Under the pieces are notes generated by a model that saw only the letters and a program-made list of their open reading frames with translations, was not told where the DNA came from and ran no database searches. A DNA stretch of 64,000 nucleotides from Corynebacterium tuberculostearicum. Its GTDB lineage: Bacteria; Actinomycetota; Actinomycetes; Mycobacteriales; Mycobacteriaceae. Shown in pieces: positions 31,195 through 41,168 of this stretch (the stretch's first letter is position 1; each line of letters starts with the position of its first letter). The position numbers and the translations under genes are program-made. The stretch spans positions 1,798,001 through 1,862,000 of the forward strand of contig NZ_CP073092.1 of the NCBI RefSeq assembly GCF_030506365.1. Reading direction: 5' to 3'.

Positions 31195-31584
31195 TTACCG
31201 GAAACCGCCGCGGAATTTCTCCATGTCGCGGCGTTCCTTCTTCGTCGGCCGGCCAGCACCGCGCGGGCGCACGGGAACCGACGGCATAAACTCCTTGGGC
31301 GGCGGCGGTGGCGCATGGTCCGTATAGCAGGTGCGCGCGACGGGCGCGCCGACGCGCTTGGCGACGGTCGCTAAAACCTCGAGGTCATGCTCGTGGTGGT
31401 TGCGCCATACGCGCACGCGGTCGCCCGGCACCACCTGTTGGGAAGGCTTGACGGCCTCGCCATTGATCTTTACGTGCCCGGCGCGCACGGCGGTCGCGGC
31501 CGCAGACCGGGTTTTAAACATGCGAACGGCCCACACCCAGGCATCGATCCTGACGGGGCGGCCGCTAGGTTGCGGTGCCGGCAT
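31195..31584 (-). CDS. S4-domain RNA-binding protein (Hsp15-like)
   Basis: The 129-residue protein begins with an S4 domain: RIDAWVWAVRMFKTRSAAATAVRAGHVKINGEAV, listed here as residues 8-42, followed by VVPGDRVRVW. The C-terminus is basic and Pro-rich, with GRPTKKERRDMEKFRGGFR. By family it binds structured RNA, as Hsp15 does on stalled 50S subunits. It converges on relS; an imperfect hairpin (31184-31205) lies between the two stops and could be a weak terminator. It is 1 bp from the next gene upstream. Confidence 0.85.
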   Translation of the reverse strand: MPAPQPSGRPVRIDAWVWAVRMFKTRSAAATAVRAGHVKINGEAVKPSQQVVPGDRVRVWRNHHEHDLEVLATVAKRVGAPVARTCYTDHAPPPPPKEFMPSVPVRPRGAGRPTKKERRDMEKFRGGFR

Positions 31585-31824
31585 CTAGTACTGGTTGTGG
31601 TTCTCGTTGACGATTTTCTGGATCTTTAGCCAGTTATAGCCGCCACCTGCGACGGCGACGATGGCCCCCAGTAGCATCCAGGCCCAGAAGTTAACCGAAA
31701 GCACGCCGAGCACTACGCCCACACCGAGGCCGCCGGCCACGCATACGACGGCGTTGCGGGAGTGCTTGCGCACCTGCTGCTTGCGCTGCGCAATGGGGTT
31801 ATTCGGTCGTTGCTGCATACTCAT
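31585..31824 (-). CDS. Small membrane protein, 79 residues
   Basis: N-terminal half is basic and Gln-rich (MSMQQRPNNPIAQRKQQVRKHSRNA, residues 1-25 region), followed by two hydrophobic helices (VVCVAGGLGVGVVLGVLSV and AWMLLGAIVAVAGGGYN) and a short tail. Its stop directly abuts the start of the S4 protein gene and its start lies 2 bp after the YigZ-family gene, so these genes form an operon with ilvA. The function is unknown. Confidence 0.72.
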   Translation of the reverse strand: MSMQQRPNNPIAQRKQQVRKHSRNAVVCVAGGLGVGVVLGVLSVNFWAWMLLGAIVAVAGGGYNWLKIQKIVNENHNQY

Positions 31825-31826
31825 GG

Positions 31827-32465
31827 TCAGGATCCTACCTCAACCCACGCGCTGCCGGCCTCTGCCGCCTCGAGCTGGCCCTGCGAGATCGCTGCCAGCG
31901 TTGCTTCCAGCTCGTCCAGCCCGCCTGGGTGCACGGCCACGGTAAAGGTGACCGCGGCCGCATAGGCGGTATCGGTTATCTCATAGCCGCGCCCGCGCAG
32001 GTCCGCTTCCACGCGCCCGGCCGTCGCATGCGGGCACTCCACCGCATAAAGCTCCCGGCGCGCCCTGGTTACCGCGCGCACCTTCTCCATGGCCTCGCTC
32101 ACCGCGCCGCCATAGGCATGCACCAACCCGCCGGCCCCCAACTTGATGCCGCCGAAGTAGCGCACGACTACCGCGCACACATCGAGCATGCCGGAGCCCT
32201 TCACCACGTCCAACATCGGCTTTCCAGCCGTGCCGGAGGGCTCGCCGTCATCGGAGGAGCGCTCCACCGGGTTCGCGCCATCGACGTGGTAGACGTAAGC
32301 GGAGCAGTGGTGGCGGGCGTCGGGAAAGCGGCTGCGGGCGGCGTCGATAAACGCGCGGGCCTCTTCCTCATTGGTGACGCGGCCGATCAAGGTAATAAAC
32401 CGGGACCGCTTAATTTCAATTTCGTGTTCAACCTGGCCTACTGGGCGACGATAAGAATCCTGCAT
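31827..32465 (-). CDS. YigZ/IMPACT family protein
   Basis: The 212-residue protein has an N-terminal UPF0029 domain with EIEIKRSRFITLIGRV, DARHHCSAYVY, SSDDGEPSGTAGKPML and VVRYFGGIKLGAGGLVHAYG, and a smaller C-terminal domain. Eukaryotic IMPACT relatives regulate GCN2; the bacterial role is unclear. The start codon overlaps the ilvA stop by 1 bp, implying cotranscription with ilvA. Confidence 0.9.
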   Translation of the reverse strand: MQDSYRRPVGQVEHEIEIKRSRFITLIGRVTNEEEARAFIDAARSRFPDARHHCSAYVYHVDGANPVERSSDDGEPSGTAGKPMLDVVKGSGMLDVCAVVVRYFGGIKLGAGGLVHAYGGAVSEAMEKVRAVTRARRELYAVECPHATAGRVEADLRGRGYEITDTAYAAAVTFTVAVHPGGLDELEATLAAISQGQLEAAEAGSAWVEVGS

Positions 32466-33733
32466 TAGGCCACGAGGAATTCATACTCGGGGGTGCCGGG
32501 CTTGAGGTACTGCACCGAAATCTTGGATTCTCCCATGCGCTCTAGCAGGCCCTCGAGATCTTCGGCACGGCTAAGCTGCAGGCCCACCAGCGCGGCACCC
32601 GTCTCGCGGTTATTGCGTTTGAGGTACTCAAAAAGCGTGATGTCATCGGTCGGGCCCAGAATCTCGTGCAAGAAATGGCGCAACTGGCCCGGCTCCTGCG
32701 GGAAATTCACCAAGAAATAATGCTTCAGGCCGCGGTGGACCAGGGAGCGTTCCATGATTTCGGCGTAGCGCAGCACATCGTTATTGCCGCCGGAAATTAC
32801 GCACACCACCGTTGAGCCTGGTTCCAGGTCCAATTGGTGCAAGCCCGCCACCGACAGCGCACCGGCCGGCTCCGCAATGATGCCCTCATTTTGATACAGG
32901 TTAAGCAGATCCGTGCACACCGCGCCCTCGGACACGGTGTCGAAGCTCAGGCGCTCGCGATTGGCTGCCAAAATCTCATAGGGCAGCGCGCCAAGGCGCT
33001 TGACGGCCGCGCCATCCACGAAGGGGTCGACCTCCTCCAGCGTGACCGGTCCGCCGTGGTCAAACGCCGCTCTGAGCGACGCCGCCCCCTCCGGCTCCAT
33101 GCCCACCACCCGGGTCTGCGGCGCCATATCCGCCACGTAGGAGGTGATGCCAGAAATCAGGCCGCCGCCGCCCACAGGAACGACGATGGTATCGAGCGAC
33201 TTGCCCTTGGCCGAAAGCTGCGCCAGAACCTCCGCCGCGACCGTGCCTTGTCCGGTGATGGTATCGCGGGCGTCGAAGGGCTCGATGAAGGTGGCGTCGC
33301 GCTCGGCGGCGTCGGCATGCGCGGCCGCGGCTGCCTCGTCGAAGTTGGCGCCGACCACCACCAGCTCCACCTGGTCGCCGCCATGGGCCAGGATGCGGTC
33401 GCGCTTTTGCATCGGCGTGGGCTCCGGCACGAAAATCTTGCCGGCAATGCCCATCGTGCGGCAGGCATAGGCCACGCCCTGCGCGTGATTGCCGGCCGAG
33501 GCCGTAACAATTCCCCGGCCGCGCTCTTCCTGGGGAACATTCGACATACCGTTTAACGCGCCGCGAATCTTATAGGAGCGCACGTCCTGCAGATCCTCGC
33601 GCTTGAGATAGACCTCGCAGCCTGTCTCGGCCGACAGCCGGGCGCAGTACTGCAGCGGAGTCGGGGCGATTTCCGAGCTAATCCGCGCCTGCGCCTGCTG
33701 GATATCGGATGCATGGATGGTCGAATCAGTCAT
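32465..33733 (-). CDS. ilvA: Threonine dehydratase, biosynthetic
   Basis: Deaminates threonine to 2-oxobutyrate, the first committed step of isoleucine synthesis. The 422-residue PLP enzyme has the lysine in DVRSYKIRGALNG near residue 56, SAGNHAQGVAYA, the PLP phosphate loop PVGGGGLISGI, and one C-terminal ACT-like domain (HYFLVNFPQEPGQLRHFL) for isoleucine feedback. It is the short form with a single regulatory subdomain. ATG 33733 follows a TAGACT -10 (33742-33747) by 8 nt, implying a leaderless transcript. Confidence 0.95.
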   Translation of the reverse strand: MTDSTIHASDIQQAQARISSEIAPTPLQYCARLSAETGCEVYLKREDLQDVRSYKIRGALNGMSNVPQEERGRGIVTASAGNHAQGVAYACRTMGIAGKIFVPEPTPMQKRDRILAHGGDQVELVVVGANFDEAAAAAHADAAERDATFIEPFDARDTITGQGTVAAEVLAQLSAKGKSLDTIVVPVGGGGLISGITSYVADMAPQTRVVGMEPEGAASLRAAFDHGGPVTLEEVDPFVDGAAVKRLGALPYEILAANRERLSFDTVSEGAVCTDLLNLYQNEGIIAEPAGALSVAGLHQLDLEPGSTVVCVISGGNNDVLRYAEIMERSLVHRGLKHYFLVNFPQEPGQLRHFLHEILGPTDDITLFEYLKRNNRETGAALVGLQLSRAEDLEGLLERMGESKISVQYLKPGTPEYEFLVA

Positions 33734-33741
33734 GTCTTGAC

Positions 33742-33747
33742 AGTCTA
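33742..33747 (-). promoter_or_regulatory. -10 hexamer of ilvA
   Basis: TAGACT on the reverse strand, 8 nt before the ATG; no ribosome site is present, consistent with a leaderless message. Confidence 0.5.
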
Positions 33748-33832
33748 CCCATTCACTGGAAATTCACTGTCCTTTAGTTGCACCGTTACCTCCATCAGCA
33801 ATAGTGGACATAACCACAAGAAAGGAATACTT

Positions 33833-35689
33833 ATGCTTAAGCGCATCTCTCTCTGCGTTACCTCCTCGCTCGTCCTCGCCTGTGCCCCGGCCGCCCACGC
33901 CCATATCGTGGATACCGTGCTGGAACACTCCGCCCCCAACGCGGCACTGCAGCTGACCCCCATCGGTTCCCATGAATCCGGCGTGCTGGGCAAATCCGCC
34001 GCCGAAATCGTCGCCTACCACGCTGCGTCCCAGCGCATCCTCACCGTCAATGCGCGCTCCGGCGAGGTCGATATCCTGGACGCCTCCGATCCCACTAAGC
34101 CGCGCAAGATCGGCGCCGTCTCCGCCGGCGGGGACAAGGAAATCAACTCCGTAGCCGTGCGACCCGATGGCCTGGCCGTCGCCGCGGTACAGCAGGCGGA
34201 CAAAACCGACAACGGCGAGGCGCTGTTCTTCAACGCCGAAACCGGCGAGGAGCTTGGGCGCGTAGGCGTAGGCGCCCTGCCCGATAACGTGCACCTCACC
34301 GCCGACGGCCGCCACGCGCTGGTAGCCAACGAGGGCGAGCCTTCCGACGCCCTCAACGCCGAGGGCACCGCCTACCTCAAGGACCCAGAGGGCTCCATTT
34401 CCGTCATCAGCCTGCCCGAGGACGTCGCAGCGCCCGCGCTTGGCGACGTCCACACGGCCGACTTCAGCGCCTTTGACACCACCGACCTCGACCCCTCGAT
34501 CCGCGTCTTCGGCCCCTCCGAACACCACAACCTGCCTTCAAGGGACTTCGAGCCGGAGTACATCTCCTCCGCGGGCGGCAAGGCCTATGCCACGCTGCAG
34601 GAAAACAACGCCATCGCGGTCATCGATATCGAGTCCGCCACCGTAGAAAAGGTAATCCCCGCTCATATCGCGGACCACTCCCAGGTGCCGCTGGATCCGT
34701 CCAATAAGGATGACGCCGCGGAGCTGCGCACCATTCCGGTCAAGGGCCTGTCCATGCCGGACTCCATCGGCGCCTTCGAGGCGGAGGGCCAGACCTATTT
34801 CGCCACCGCCAACGAGGGCGATGCTCGCGAGTGGGGCGGCTATACCGACGAAGTAGAGCTCAAGGACCTAGTAAAGGACGGCAAGGTCTGCGATGATCTC
34901 GAGCTTCCCGAGGGCATTGAGGATAAGAAGTTTGCCGGCAACCTCAAGCTCACCAACGCTTCTGGCTGGAATGAAGAGAAGGGGTGCTTCGACGGCCTGT
35001 ATGCCTATGGCTCGCGCTCCTTTAGCATCTACGACGCCGAGGGCAACGTCGTCTTCGACTCCGGCGCGGACTTCGAGAACATCACCAAGGATATGCCCGG
35101 CCTGAACTTCAACGCCGATAACGAGGATCCGGATTTCGATGACCGCTCCGATAATAAGGGACCAGAGCCGGAAGCCTTGACCATCGGCAAGGTTGGCGAT
35201 CGCACCTATGCCTTCATCGGCGCAGAGCGCGTGGGCGGCATCTTTGTCTACGACGTAACCACTCCCGCCGAGGCAAAGTTTGTCACCTACGTCAACAATC
35301 GCGATTTCTCCGTTGGCTACGACGAGGACGATGTCGCTGCAACCACCAAGGCCGGCGACCTCGGACCAGAGGGTCTAGCCTTCGTTCCCGCTGCAGATTC
35401 CCCTACCGATGACGCACTCCTCATCGCCGGCAACGAGGTCTCCGGCACTACCACCGTGTTCTCCGTCAAGGACCTGCTTGCCGACGCCTCCGACAACGCC
35501 GACTCCCCCTCCACGTCCGCGGGTTCCACTGGATCCAGCAACGGCAGCAGCGTCGCTGCCGGCGTGGGCATCGTGGCTGGTTTGGTAGGTCTTGGTGCCC
35601 TGATTGGCGGGGCGCTGGGCTTCCTGCCGAAGACCGTCGACGAGTTCTATGCGCTGTTGCCGGCACAGGTGCGCCAGCTTTTGCCATAG
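33833..35689 (+). CDS. Secreted, surface-anchored choice-of-anchor I family protein
   Basis: The 618-residue precursor has a Sec signal peptide (MLKRISLCVTSSLVLACAPAAHA). The mature domain resembles the beta-propeller proteins of the choice-of-anchor I/LVIVD type: ILTVNARSGEVDILDASDP, NSVAVRPDGLAVAAVQ, FATANEGDAREWGGYTDE, PEALTIGKVGDRTYAFIGAE and GPEGLAFVPAADSP are typical. After a Ser/Gly/Asn linker it ends in a hydrophobic helix (AAGVGIVAGLVGLGALIGGALGF region) and an amphipathic tail (DEFYALLPAQVRQLLP). The ATG has a GAAAGGA site 6 nt upstream. The long frame start at 33713 is rejected. Confidence 0.85.
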   Translation: MLKRISLCVTSSLVLACAPAAHAHIVDTVLEHSAPNAALQLTPIGSHESGVLGKSAAEIVAYHAASQRILTVNARSGEVDILDASDPTKPRKIGAVSAGGDKEINSVAVRPDGLAVAAVQQADKTDNGEALFFNAETGEELGRVGVGALPDNVHLTADGRHALVANEGEPSDALNAEGTAYLKDPEGSISVISLPEDVAAPALGDVHTADFSAFDTTDLDPSIRVFGPSEHHNLPSRDFEPEYISSAGGKAYATLQENNAIAVIDIESATVEKVIPAHIADHSQVPLDPSNKDDAAELRTIPVKGLSMPDSIGAFEAEGQTYFATANEGDAREWGGYTDEVELKDLVKDGKVCDDLELPEGIEDKKFAGNLKLTNASGWNEEKGCFDGLYAYGSRSFSIYDAEGNVVFDSGADFENITKDMPGLNFNADNEDPDFDDRSDNKGPEPEALTIGKVGDRTYAFIGAERVGGIFVYDVTTPAEAKFVTYVNNRDFSVGYDEDDVAATTKAGDLGPEGLAFVPAADSPTDDALLIAGNEVSGTTTVFSVKDLLADASDNADSPSTSAGSTGSSNGSSVAAGVGIVAGLVGLGALIGGALGFLPKTVDEFYALLPAQVRQLLP

Positions 35690-35752
35690 ACCTTCCGGGG
35701 TTTACCTGCTAAATTATTTGAGGCTAATACCTCTCACTCTAAAAGGAGAACC

Positions 35753-36238
35753 ATGCGCAACCGTCTCAGCACTTCGCTCGTCGCCGCCACCGCCGTGGCA
35801 GCGGGCCTCGTTGCACCAGCTACCGCTTCTGCCGCTGAAGCGCAGCCGAAGCAGATCTCGGCTGAATGCCAGGCCGAGGTCGACAACGCCAAGGCAGAGC
35901 ACCTCAAGAAGATCGAGAGCGGCGAGCTCGGATCTTCCGCCCGCACCCCGCAGGAGCTCATGCAGGGCCTGGCCAACGGCTACGGCTCTTCCGGAATGCC
36001 AAAGGAGCCGGACTGCGTAGCCGAGGAGGCAGAGGCGCAGCAGATCGAGGCACTCAAGCGCCTGCCTATCTGGGGTTCCTCTTCCCCAGAGAAGTTCCTC
36101 GAGGTCATGAGCTGGGTTACCGTGGCTGCCAGCCTCGTTGCCGCGCTGCTGCAGGCCCTCACCATGGTTGCCAAGGTGAACCCGGCCGTGCTGGAGCCGA
36201 TGAAGAATGCCCTCAAGCAGTTGGGCGTGCGCTTCTAA
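35753..36238 (+). CDS. Small exported protein with hydrophobic C-terminus
   Basis: The 161-residue precursor begins with a signal peptide (MRNRLSTSLVAATAVAAGLVAPATASAAEA). The mature part is acidic and has two cysteines (SAECQAEVD and EPDCVAEEA) that could pair. The C-terminus is a hydrophobic helix, VTVAASLVAALLQALTMVAKV, then NPAVLEPMKNALKQLGVRF, resembling the ends of the 33833 protein and the alkaline phosphatase remnant. An AAGGAG site lies 6 nt before the ATG. A terminator follows. Function unknown; similar small exported proteins are common in corynebacteria. Confidence 0.78.
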   Translation: MRNRLSTSLVAATAVAAGLVAPATASAAEAQPKQISAECQAEVDNAKAEHLKKIESGELGSSARTPQELMQGLANGYGSSGMPKEPDCVAEEAEAQQIEALKRLPIWGSSSPEKFLEVMSWVTVAASLVAALLQALTMVAKVNPAVLEPMKNALKQLGVRF

Positions 36239-36252
36239 GCACTAAATAATTG

Positions 36253-36278
36253 AGCCGCTCCGGAACTCCGGAGCGGCT
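36253..36278 (+). terminator. Intrinsic terminator after the small exported protein gene
   Basis: An 11-bp perfect stem (36253-36263 AGCCGCTCCGG and 36268-36278) with loop AACT, followed by TTTATGCGTTTT. It may serve the convergent MetE-like gene as well. Confidence 0.88.
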
Positions 36279-36287
36279 TTATGCGTT

Positions 36288-37478
36288 TTAGAAGAGTTCT
36301 CGGGTAGCAATCTCCGCGCCCTCGACCAAGGACTGCAGCTTCGCCCAAGCAATCTGGGGGTGCAGGCGGCCGCCCAAGCCGCAGTCGGTCGACGCGATGA
36401 CGTTTTCTGGGCCGACTACCTCCGCAAACTGGATGATGCGATCGGCCACGAGACGCGGATGCTCTACCGCGTTGGTGGAGTGAGAGACCACGCCCGGGTA
36501 AATCACGGTGCCCTCCGGCAGCGCGTGGTCCTGCCACACGCGCCACTCATGCGCGTGGCGCGGCGAAGCGGCCTCGAAGGAGAAACCGCCGACCTCGGCA
36601 CGCAGGATTTCCTCGACGATATCCGCAAAAGGCACGTCGGTAACGTGCGGGCCGTGCCAGGAGCCCCAGCAGATGTGCAGGCGCGTTTGTTCCTTGGGCA
36701 GGCCGGCGATGGAATCATTGAGGACGTCGATGCGCTCGCGAATAAAACCGCGGAAGTCCTCGACCGACGGCTCCGGGTTGATTTGGTCCCAAGCCTCGGC
36801 CAGGTCGGGTGCGTCGAATTGCACAATAAGCCCAGCATCAGTGATGGCCTGGTATTCGGTGCGCATGGCACGGCCGACGTCGGCAAGCAGCTCATGCTCA
36901 TCGTCGTAGTAGCGGTTGGTCAGGCGCGCTGCCGAGCCGGGCGAAAGGGCGGCGATGAAGCCGGGGGTGCCGGTTGGGAGGGCGTCGGCAAGCAGGCGAA
37001 CATCGGCGGCAACCTCGTCCTGGCCGATGTAGGTTACAGGGCCGGTGAACTCTGGGTTCGCCACCTTGGCGCGGCCGGTGAAGATGCCGGAATCCGGGTC
37101 ATTATAGGCCTCCGAGAACAACGCGCGGTCGCGGCGATCAATAAAGGACGTCAGCCGCGGCTCACCCGGCTTGGAGCGCACCACCTCGGCCGATTCCCAG
37201 CGGTCGGTATCCGTCATCGTCAGCCCGCCTAGGCGGCTAAACGAATAATTCCACCACGCGCCATAATCCACCGCGCCAGAGGTGATATGGCCGTACTCGC
37301 CCTCGTTAATGATATCGAGGCCGAGATCGAGCTGCCGCTTGACGACGTCCGCTACCGCAGCCTCCAAAATCCCCTGAAACTCCGCGGCCGGCAGCTCCGC
37401 GCGCTGCAGGTTGGCTTCCAGCAGTTCCGGGGTGCGCGGCAGTGAGCCGACGTGGGTGGTGCGAATCTTTTTGACCAT
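36288..37478 (-). CDS. Short cobalamin-independent methionine synthase-like methyltransferase
   Basis: The 396-residue protein covers only the catalytic C-terminal barrel of MetE; classical MetE has about 750 residues. It starts KIRTTHVGSLPR and has INEGEYGH, YIGQDEV, VQFDAPDL, and the zinc ligands of the family: His and Cys in HICWGSWHGP, Glu near SFEAASPRH, and Cys in IASTDCGLGGRLHP. Methyl donor and acceptor are unknown; homocysteine or another thiol is likely. The McbR-type operator just upstream ties it to methionine/sulfur control. Two copies of the 11-mer CGTCGGCAAGC lie in it. Confidence 0.88.
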   Translation of the reverse strand: MVKKIRTTHVGSLPRTPELLEANLQRAELPAAEFQGILEAAVADVVKRQLDLGLDIINEGEYGHITSGAVDYGAWWNYSFSRLGGLTMTDTDRWESAEVVRSKPGEPRLTSFIDRRDRALFSEAYNDPDSGIFTGRAKVANPEFTGPVTYIGQDEVAADVRLLADALPTGTPGFIAALSPGSAARLTNRYYDDEHELLADVGRAMRTEYQAITDAGLIVQFDAPDLAEAWDQINPEPSVEDFRGFIRERIDVLNDSIAGLPKEQTRLHICWGSWHGPHVTDVPFADIVEEILRAEVGGFSFEAASPRHAHEWRVWQDHALPEGTVIYPGVVSHSTNAVEHPRLVADRIIQFAEVVGPENVIASTDCGLGGRLHPQIAWAKLQSLVEGAEIATRELF

Positions 37479-37497
37479 CAGGTTTCCTCCATCGATA

Positions 37498-37513
37498 TAG
37501 ACTGTGCTGTCTA
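37498..37513. promoter_or_regulatory. McbR-type operator TAGAC-N6-GTCTA
   Basis: The sequence TAGACTGTGCTGTCTA, 19 bp upstream of the MetE-like start codon, is an exact match to the palindromic consensus of McbR, the TetR-type master repressor of methionine and cysteine genes in C. glutamicum, whose effector is S-adenosylhomocysteine. It lies close enough to the start to cover the promoter. Confidence 0.85.
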
Positions 37514-37550
37514 GATTAGTGGAGGGTGCCTGCCGCCGCCGAGTTTAAAT

Positions 37551-40500
37551 TCAGCCTAATATGCCCGCACCCATGGTGGCCTTGAGGTCGCCCATGAGGT
37601 TTCCGGATCGCTCCACACGCAGGTGGTCGCCGAGGATCATGGTGGTGGACTCGGAGCCGTCGACAAGCTCGAGGTACACATCCGACTCGCCCTGGTTTTT
37701 GAGCAGGACCTGTTTGAGCCGGGCAATATTTTCCATGGTGCACTGGTCCGTGCGCATGGTCAGGCGCAGCGGCAGACCGGCGCCACCGCCAGGGCCCAGC
37801 TCCGGCACGCGGATATCGGAGCAGAATAGCGAGCGGCGCTCATCACGCACCTTGACGTTCACTCGAGCGAGGATGATATTGTCCTCGACAATCTGCGGGG
37901 CGACGAGCGAGTACACCTTGTTGAATACCAGGATTTCCACCTGCGCGCCGTTGTGGTCTTCCACCGTGACAATGGCCCACGGCGAGCCATCGCGCTTGGA
38001 AAAGCGTCGGTCCACGCCCGAAATGATGCCACCGATGATGAGCTCTTGGCCGTTATGCACCTCGTCGTTGAGGATCTTGGTCAGCGGGGTATCCGTCTGC
38101 GCGGCTAGCGCCTCCTCGAAGCCATCGAGAGGGTGGCCGGAAACGTACAGGCCCAGCATTTCGCGCTCGAGGGCAAGTTCGTGTTTACGATCCCAGTTGT
38201 CTTCTGGGATATCCAGGGCAAAAGCGTTGGAGGCCGCATCGTCTTCTCCCCTGCCAATTCCAGCGAAGAGATCGAACTGGCCCTTATCCGCGGCCTTCTT
38301 GGTGGTTTGCACCGCATCCACCGCGTCCTCGTGGATGAGCATGAGGCCTTTGCGCGGGTGGTTCAAGTCATCGAAGGCGCCGGCCTTAATCAGCGCTTCT
38401 GTCACGCGCTTAGTGCAGGCGGCGAGCTCGATCTTGTCCAGGTAATCGCTAAAGGAGGTAAACGCGCCCTTGTCGTGGCGGGATTTGATGATGGATTCCA
38501 CCACTTCCGAGCCCACATTGCGGATAGCGCCCATGCCGAAGCGGATATCCTCTCCCACCGCCTGGAAGTCCTCCTCGGACTCGTTGACGGACGGCGGCAG
38601 CACCTTGATGCCCAGGTGGCGGCAGTCCGATAGGTAGATGGCGGACTTATCTTTCTTATCGCCCACCGAGGTCAACAACGCGGCCATGTACTCCGGTGCA
38701 TAGTAGGCCTTGAGGTAGGCCGTCCAGAAAGACACCAGTCCGTAGCCTGCGGCGTGGGACTTGTTGAACGCGTAGGACGCGAAGGGCTCGATGGTGCCCC
38801 AGAGCGCATCCATGGCGGACTTGGAGTAACCATTTTCTTGCATGCCACCCCAGAACTTGTCGTACTGCTGGGCCAGCACTTCGGGCTTCTTCTTACCCAT
38901 TGCCTTACGGAAGCCATCCGCCTCACCGGCCGTGTAGTTGGCGACCTTCTGCGAGATACGCATGATCTGCTCCTGGTAGACGATGAGACCGTAGGTCTCA
39001 TCCAGGATTTCCTTGAGCGGCTCTTCCAACTCCGGGTGAATTGGAGTGATTTCCTTGCGGCCGTTCTTACGGTCCGCGTAGTCCCAGTGGGCGTTCACAC
39101 CCATCGGGCCCGGGCGGTAGAGCGCAAGGGAGGCCACAATATCCTTAAAGCCGGTCGGCTTCATGCGCTTGAGCAGCTCCTGCATGCCGCCGGAGTCGAG
39201 CTGGAAGACGCCCAGCGTATCGCCGCGCGAGAGCAGGTCATAGACCTTGGAGACCTTGGGGTCGTCGGCATGCAGCTGCTCCAAGTGGATTTCTTCGCCG
39301 CGGTTGCGCTTGATGTTTTCAATCGCATCGCCGATAACGGTGAGGTTGCGCAGGCCCAGAAAGTCCATCTTCAGCAGACCGATGGCCTCGCAGGCCGGGT
39401 AATCCCAGCCGGTGATATAAGCGCCGTCGGCCGGGCGCTTCCACATGGGGATGTGGTCCATGAGCCGGACCGAAGCCATAATCACCGCACAGGCGTGCAC
39501 GCCCGCCTGCCTGACGACGCCCTCCAAGCCCCGCGCCGTGTCATAGATCTTTTTCACATCCGGGTCGGATTCCACCATCTGGCGGACCTCGGCGGCCTCG
39601 GAGTAGCGCTCGTGGTCCGGGTCCGTGATGCCCTTAAGCGGAATGTCCTTGGCCATGATGGCCGGCGGCAGCGCGCCGTTGATGCGGTCGGCCATCTGGA
39701 AGCCGGGCTGGCCAAAATGCACCTTGGCCGAGTCCTTAATGGCCTGCTTGGTTTTCACCGTGCCGAAGGTAATCACCTGCGCCACCTTGTCCTCGCCCCA
39801 GCGCTCGGCCGCATAGGTAATCATTTCACCACGGCGGCGGTCGTCGAAGTCGATATCGATATCGGGTGCGGACGGGCGCTCCGGGTTCAAGAATCGCTCG
39901 AAGAGGAGATCGTGCTCCAGCGGGTCGATATTGGTAATGGTCAGCGCATAGGCGACGAGCGCACCGGCCGCCGAACCACGGCCCGGCCCCACACGAATAC
40001 CCACGGAGCGCGCGTGCTTAATGAGCTCGGCCACGATGAGGAAGTAGGACGGGTAGCCCTTCATCTCGATAACGGAGATCTCATACTTGGCGCGCTCGAT
40101 ATATTCCTCCGGTACATCCTGGCCGGGGAAGCGCTTTTGCAGGCCCTCCATCACCTCATGGGTGAGCCAGGAGGTTGGGGTGTGGCCCTCGGGGACGTCG
40201 GCAATAGGCATGCGATCGTGGGTGTGTTCTTCCCAGATCTCGCCGTAGTCCTGCACGCGCTCGGCAATCCACAAGGTGTTATCACAGCCATCTGGAATCA
40301 TATCGTCCCAGGTCTCGCGCATCTGCGCGGCCGACTTAATGTAGTAGCCGGTGCCGCCGAACTTGAAGCGGTCCGGATCCATGAAAGTCTTGCCGGTCTG
40401 CACGCACAGCATCGCCTCGTGCGCCGGCGCCTGGGACTCCAGCACGTAGTGGCAGTCGTTGGTCACCAGCGGCGGCAAGTCCAGCTTGCGGCCGATTTCT

Positions 40501-41123
40501 AGCAGGCCATCGCGCGTGCGCTTTTCGATGTCCAGCCCATGGTCCATCAACTCCAAAAAGAAGTTGTCCTTGCCGTAGATGTCCTGCCACATGGCCGCGG
40601 CCTCCAGCGCCTCGTTGAACTGGCCGAGGCGCAGGCGGGTCTGGACGTCGCCAGAGGGGCAACCGGTGGTGGCGATGATGCCGTCGGCATGCTCGGCGAT
40701 GAGCTCGGCGTCCATGCGCGGCCACTTGCCCAACTGGCCTTCATAGGAAGCCAGCGAGGACAAGGTAAAGAGGTTGCGCAGGCCGGTGGCGTTCTCCGCG
40801 ATCATCGTTTGGTGGAGGTAGGCGCCGGACGCGGAGACGTCGTCGCGCTTTTGATCCGGCGTGCCCCACAGCACGCGCTTTTTGTTGAAGCGGGATTCGG
40901 GCGCCATATACGCCTCGATGCCGATGATGGGCTTGACACCGGCACCGGTCATGCGGCGGTAGAAGGCATCAGAGCCATACATGTTGCCGTGGTCGGTCAT
41001 GCCGACGGCCGGCATCTCCTGGCGAACCACCTCGTCGGCCAGCATATCGACCTTGGCCATGCCGTCCAGCATGGAAAACTCGGTGTGGTTGTGCAGGTGG
41101 ACGAAGGAGGAGTTTTTGGCCAT
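37551..41123 (-). CDS. dnaE: DNA polymerase III alpha subunit
   Basis: Replicative polymerase of 1190 residues. It begins with a PHP domain ([33 protein letters not shown]), then the polymerase core with [18 protein letters not shown] and the catalytic aspartates in [11 protein letters not shown] near residue 418, fingers with [20 protein letters not shown], a helix-hairpin-helix region, and a C-terminal OB fold ([20 protein letters not shown]). ATG 41123 gives [10 protein letters not shown]; the frame remains open to 41429 but the upstream region overlaps rarD and is rejected. An alternative ATG lies at 41132. Confidence 0.97.
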   Translation of the reverse strand: MAKNSSFVHLHNHTEFSMLDGMAKVDMLADEVVRQEMPAVGMTDHGNMYGSDAFYRRMTGAGVKPIIGIEAYMAPESRFNKKRVLWGTPDQKRDDVSASGAYLHQTMIAENATGLRNLFTLSSLASYEGQLGKWPRMDAELIAEHADGIIATTGCPSGDVQTRLRLGQFNEALEAAAMWQDIYGKDNFFLELMDHGLDIEKRTRDGLLEIGRKLDLPPLVTNDCHYVLESQAPAHEAMLCVQTGKTFMDPDRFKFGGTGYYIKSAAQMRETWDDMIPDGCDNTLWIAERVQDYGEIWEEHTHDRMPIADVPEGHTPTSWLTHEVMEGLQKRFPGQDVPEEYIERAKYEISVIEMKGYPSYFLIVAELIKHARSVGIRVGPGRGSAAGALVAYALTITNIDPLEHDLLFERFLNPERPSAPDIDIDFDDRRRGEMITYAAERWGEDKVAQVITFGTVKTKQAIKDSAKVHFGQPGFQMADRINGALPPAIMAKDIPLKGITDPDHERYSEAAEVRQMVESDPDVKKIYDTARGLEGVVRQAGVHACAVIMASVRLMDHIPMWKRPADGAYITGWDYPACEAIGLLKMDFLGLRNLTVIGDAIENIKRNRGEEIHLEQLHADDPKVSKVYDLLSRGDTLGVFQLDSGGMQELLKRMKPTGFKDIVASLALYRPGPMGVNAHWDYADRKNGRKEITPIHPELEEPLKEILDETYGLIVYQEQIMRISQKVANYTAGEADGFRKAMGKKKPEVLAQQYDKFWGGMQENGYSKSAMDALWGTIEPFASYAFNKSHAAGYGLVSFWTAYLKAYYAPEYMAALLTSVGDKKDKSAIYLSDCRHLGIKVLPPSVNESEEDFQAVGEDIRFGMGAIRNVGSEVVESIIKSRHDKGAFTSFSDYLDKIELAACTKRVTEALIKAGAFDDLNHPRKGLMLIHEDAVDAVQTTKKAADKGQFDLFAGIGRGEDDAASNAFALDIPEDNWDRKHELALEREMLGLYVSGHPLDGFEEALAAQTDTPLTKILNDEVHNGQELIIGGIISGVDRRFSKRDGSPWAIVTVEDHNGAQVEILVFNKVYSLVAPQIVEDNIILARVNVKVRDERRSLFCSDIRVPELGPGGGAGLPLRLTMRTDQCTMENIARLKQVLLKNQGESDVYLELVDGSESTTMILGDHLRVERSGNLMGDLKATMGAGILG

Positions 41124-41168
41124 GCGGCTCATCATAGCGGGGCGGTCAAAATGGGCTATTATTTTGTG

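Noticed and set aside
38754..40502. A 582-codon open frame on the + strand
   Set aside because: It is antisense to dnaE and arises from GC-rich third positions; its His/Arg-rich product resembles no family.
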